Shown here: positions 32,707 to 33,242 of the stretch, piece by piece
Numbering within the stretch: the stretch's first letter is position 1
Layout: each line of letters begins with the position of its first letter
Assembly (NCBI RefSeq): GCF_004123795.1
Contig: NZ_MSSM01000042.1
Coordinates: forward strand, 1-33,242
Direction of reading: 5' to 3'
Length of the DNA: 33,242 bases
Source of the DNA: Lacticaseibacillus chiayiensis
Lineage (GTDB): Bacteria; Bacillota; Bacilli; Lactobacillales; Lactobacillaceae
Notes under the pieces: model-generated
Told to the model about the DNA's origin: nothing
Databases searched by the model: none
The model's input: the letters and a program-made list of their open reading frames with translations, nothing else
Translations under genes and position numbers: made by a program

Positions 32707-33242
32707 GACCGCGGCGTCATTGAGGGGCTTCATCACACGAAAGGCTTCTCCATTAGAAGGATTGCCGCTCGTCTCCATCGGGCGCCGAGCACTATCAGTC
32801 GGGAACTCAATCGCGGTAAGACCCGTCAGCTGAGGTCAAACTACTTGTCTTACGAAGCCTATTACGCTGATACCGCACAGATTCTACACGAGCAGCGCTG
32901 CCAACACGACTACTGCCAGCTGCACTTGAAGGGACGCTGGCACTTCTTCTTCAACTGGCTCACGGCCAAGGTCAAAAAAGCCAAATTTCGCCTACAAAGC
33001 ATTGATGGGTACTGTCACTTGTTTAAGCGTCTCTATCCCGCCCACGCCTGTCCTTCAACGCCGACCGTTTACCGTTACCTCGACCGCGGCCTCTTGCCTT
33101 TGGACAACACGATCCTGCCTGAGAAGCTCCGTCGCCATATCAAACACGCAGGCCGTCACCGCGATCGCCGAAACAAACGCCTTGCAGGAACCTCCATCGA
33201 ACAGCGGCCGCAAGCGGTGAACGAACGCAAAACCTTTGGGGA
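32707..33242 (+). mobile_element. IS30-family transposase, broken start, cut by window end
   Basis: The frame RGVIEGLHHTKGFSIRRIAARL, then HRAPSTISRELNRGKTRQ, is the helix-turn-helix of IS30 transposases, followed by TPTVYRYLDRGLL and RHIKHAGRHRDRRNKRL. An in-frame TGA at 32704 cuts off the N-terminus and no start codon is visible, so this end is truncated. The catalytic DDE domain would lie beyond the right edge. GC content is higher than in the adjoining bacteriocin relic, consistent with an inserted element. Confidence 0.85.

Noticed and set aside
1-33242. CRISPR array or cas genes
   Set aside because: No regularly spaced direct repeats and no Cas-like protein were seen.

Overview
The window reads as chromosomal or genomic-island DNA of a Lactobacillales bacterium, most likely the Lacticaseibacillus casei/paracasei/rhamnosus group. 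The evidence is strong AGGAGG-type ribosome binding sites, sortase-anchored and LysM surface proteins, a DUF4767 lipoprotein, class II bacteriocin genes with double-glycine leaders, and insertion sequences typical of lactobacilli. Species is inferred, not proven. Most of the window is accessory, and many genes are visibly broken.

Left part (1-4.9 kb): the end of an IS3-type transposase, then a promoter, a highly structured untranslated leader of about 330 nt and a 526-residue reverse transcriptase. This matches the layout of ncRNA-dependent defence reverse transcriptases (DRT/UG families) and is the strongest candidate for an undescribed system here. It is followed by a divergent ribbon-helix-helix regulator, a membrane-anchored repeat protein and a lipoprotein.

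Surface and accessory block (5-14.3 kb): a SEC10/PgrA-like sortase-anchored protein, a Fic-fold protein lacking the catalytic histidine that sits between two 156-nt direct repeats, a DUF4767 lipoprotein, a fossil folate locus in which folP, folB and folC pieces are collapsed into one frame, an XRE regulator, an apparently non-coding transcription unit, and a LysM/coiled-coil surface protein.

Middle (14.8-25.7 kb): a membrane-fused XRE regulator with an ABC ATPase and permease; a membrane-tethered matrixin protease; an APH-like kinase; a broken TOTE-type primase-helicase; a HesB/IscA-like protein; a self-contained 28-codon gene with its own promoter and terminator; and two overlapping ABC exporter half-transporters followed by a small membrane protein.

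Right part (25.8-33.2 kb): a decayed bacteriocin island. Two minus-strand cassettes share the order peptide gene, intramembrane protease (rhomboid in one, CPBP in the other), C39 peptidase/transporter. Both transporters are truncated and both peptide genes carry early stops. Remnants of IS91-, ISL3-, IS110-, IS5/IS1182- and IS30-like elements interrupt them. Only the two membrane proteases look fully intact, which suggests selection for retained immunity.
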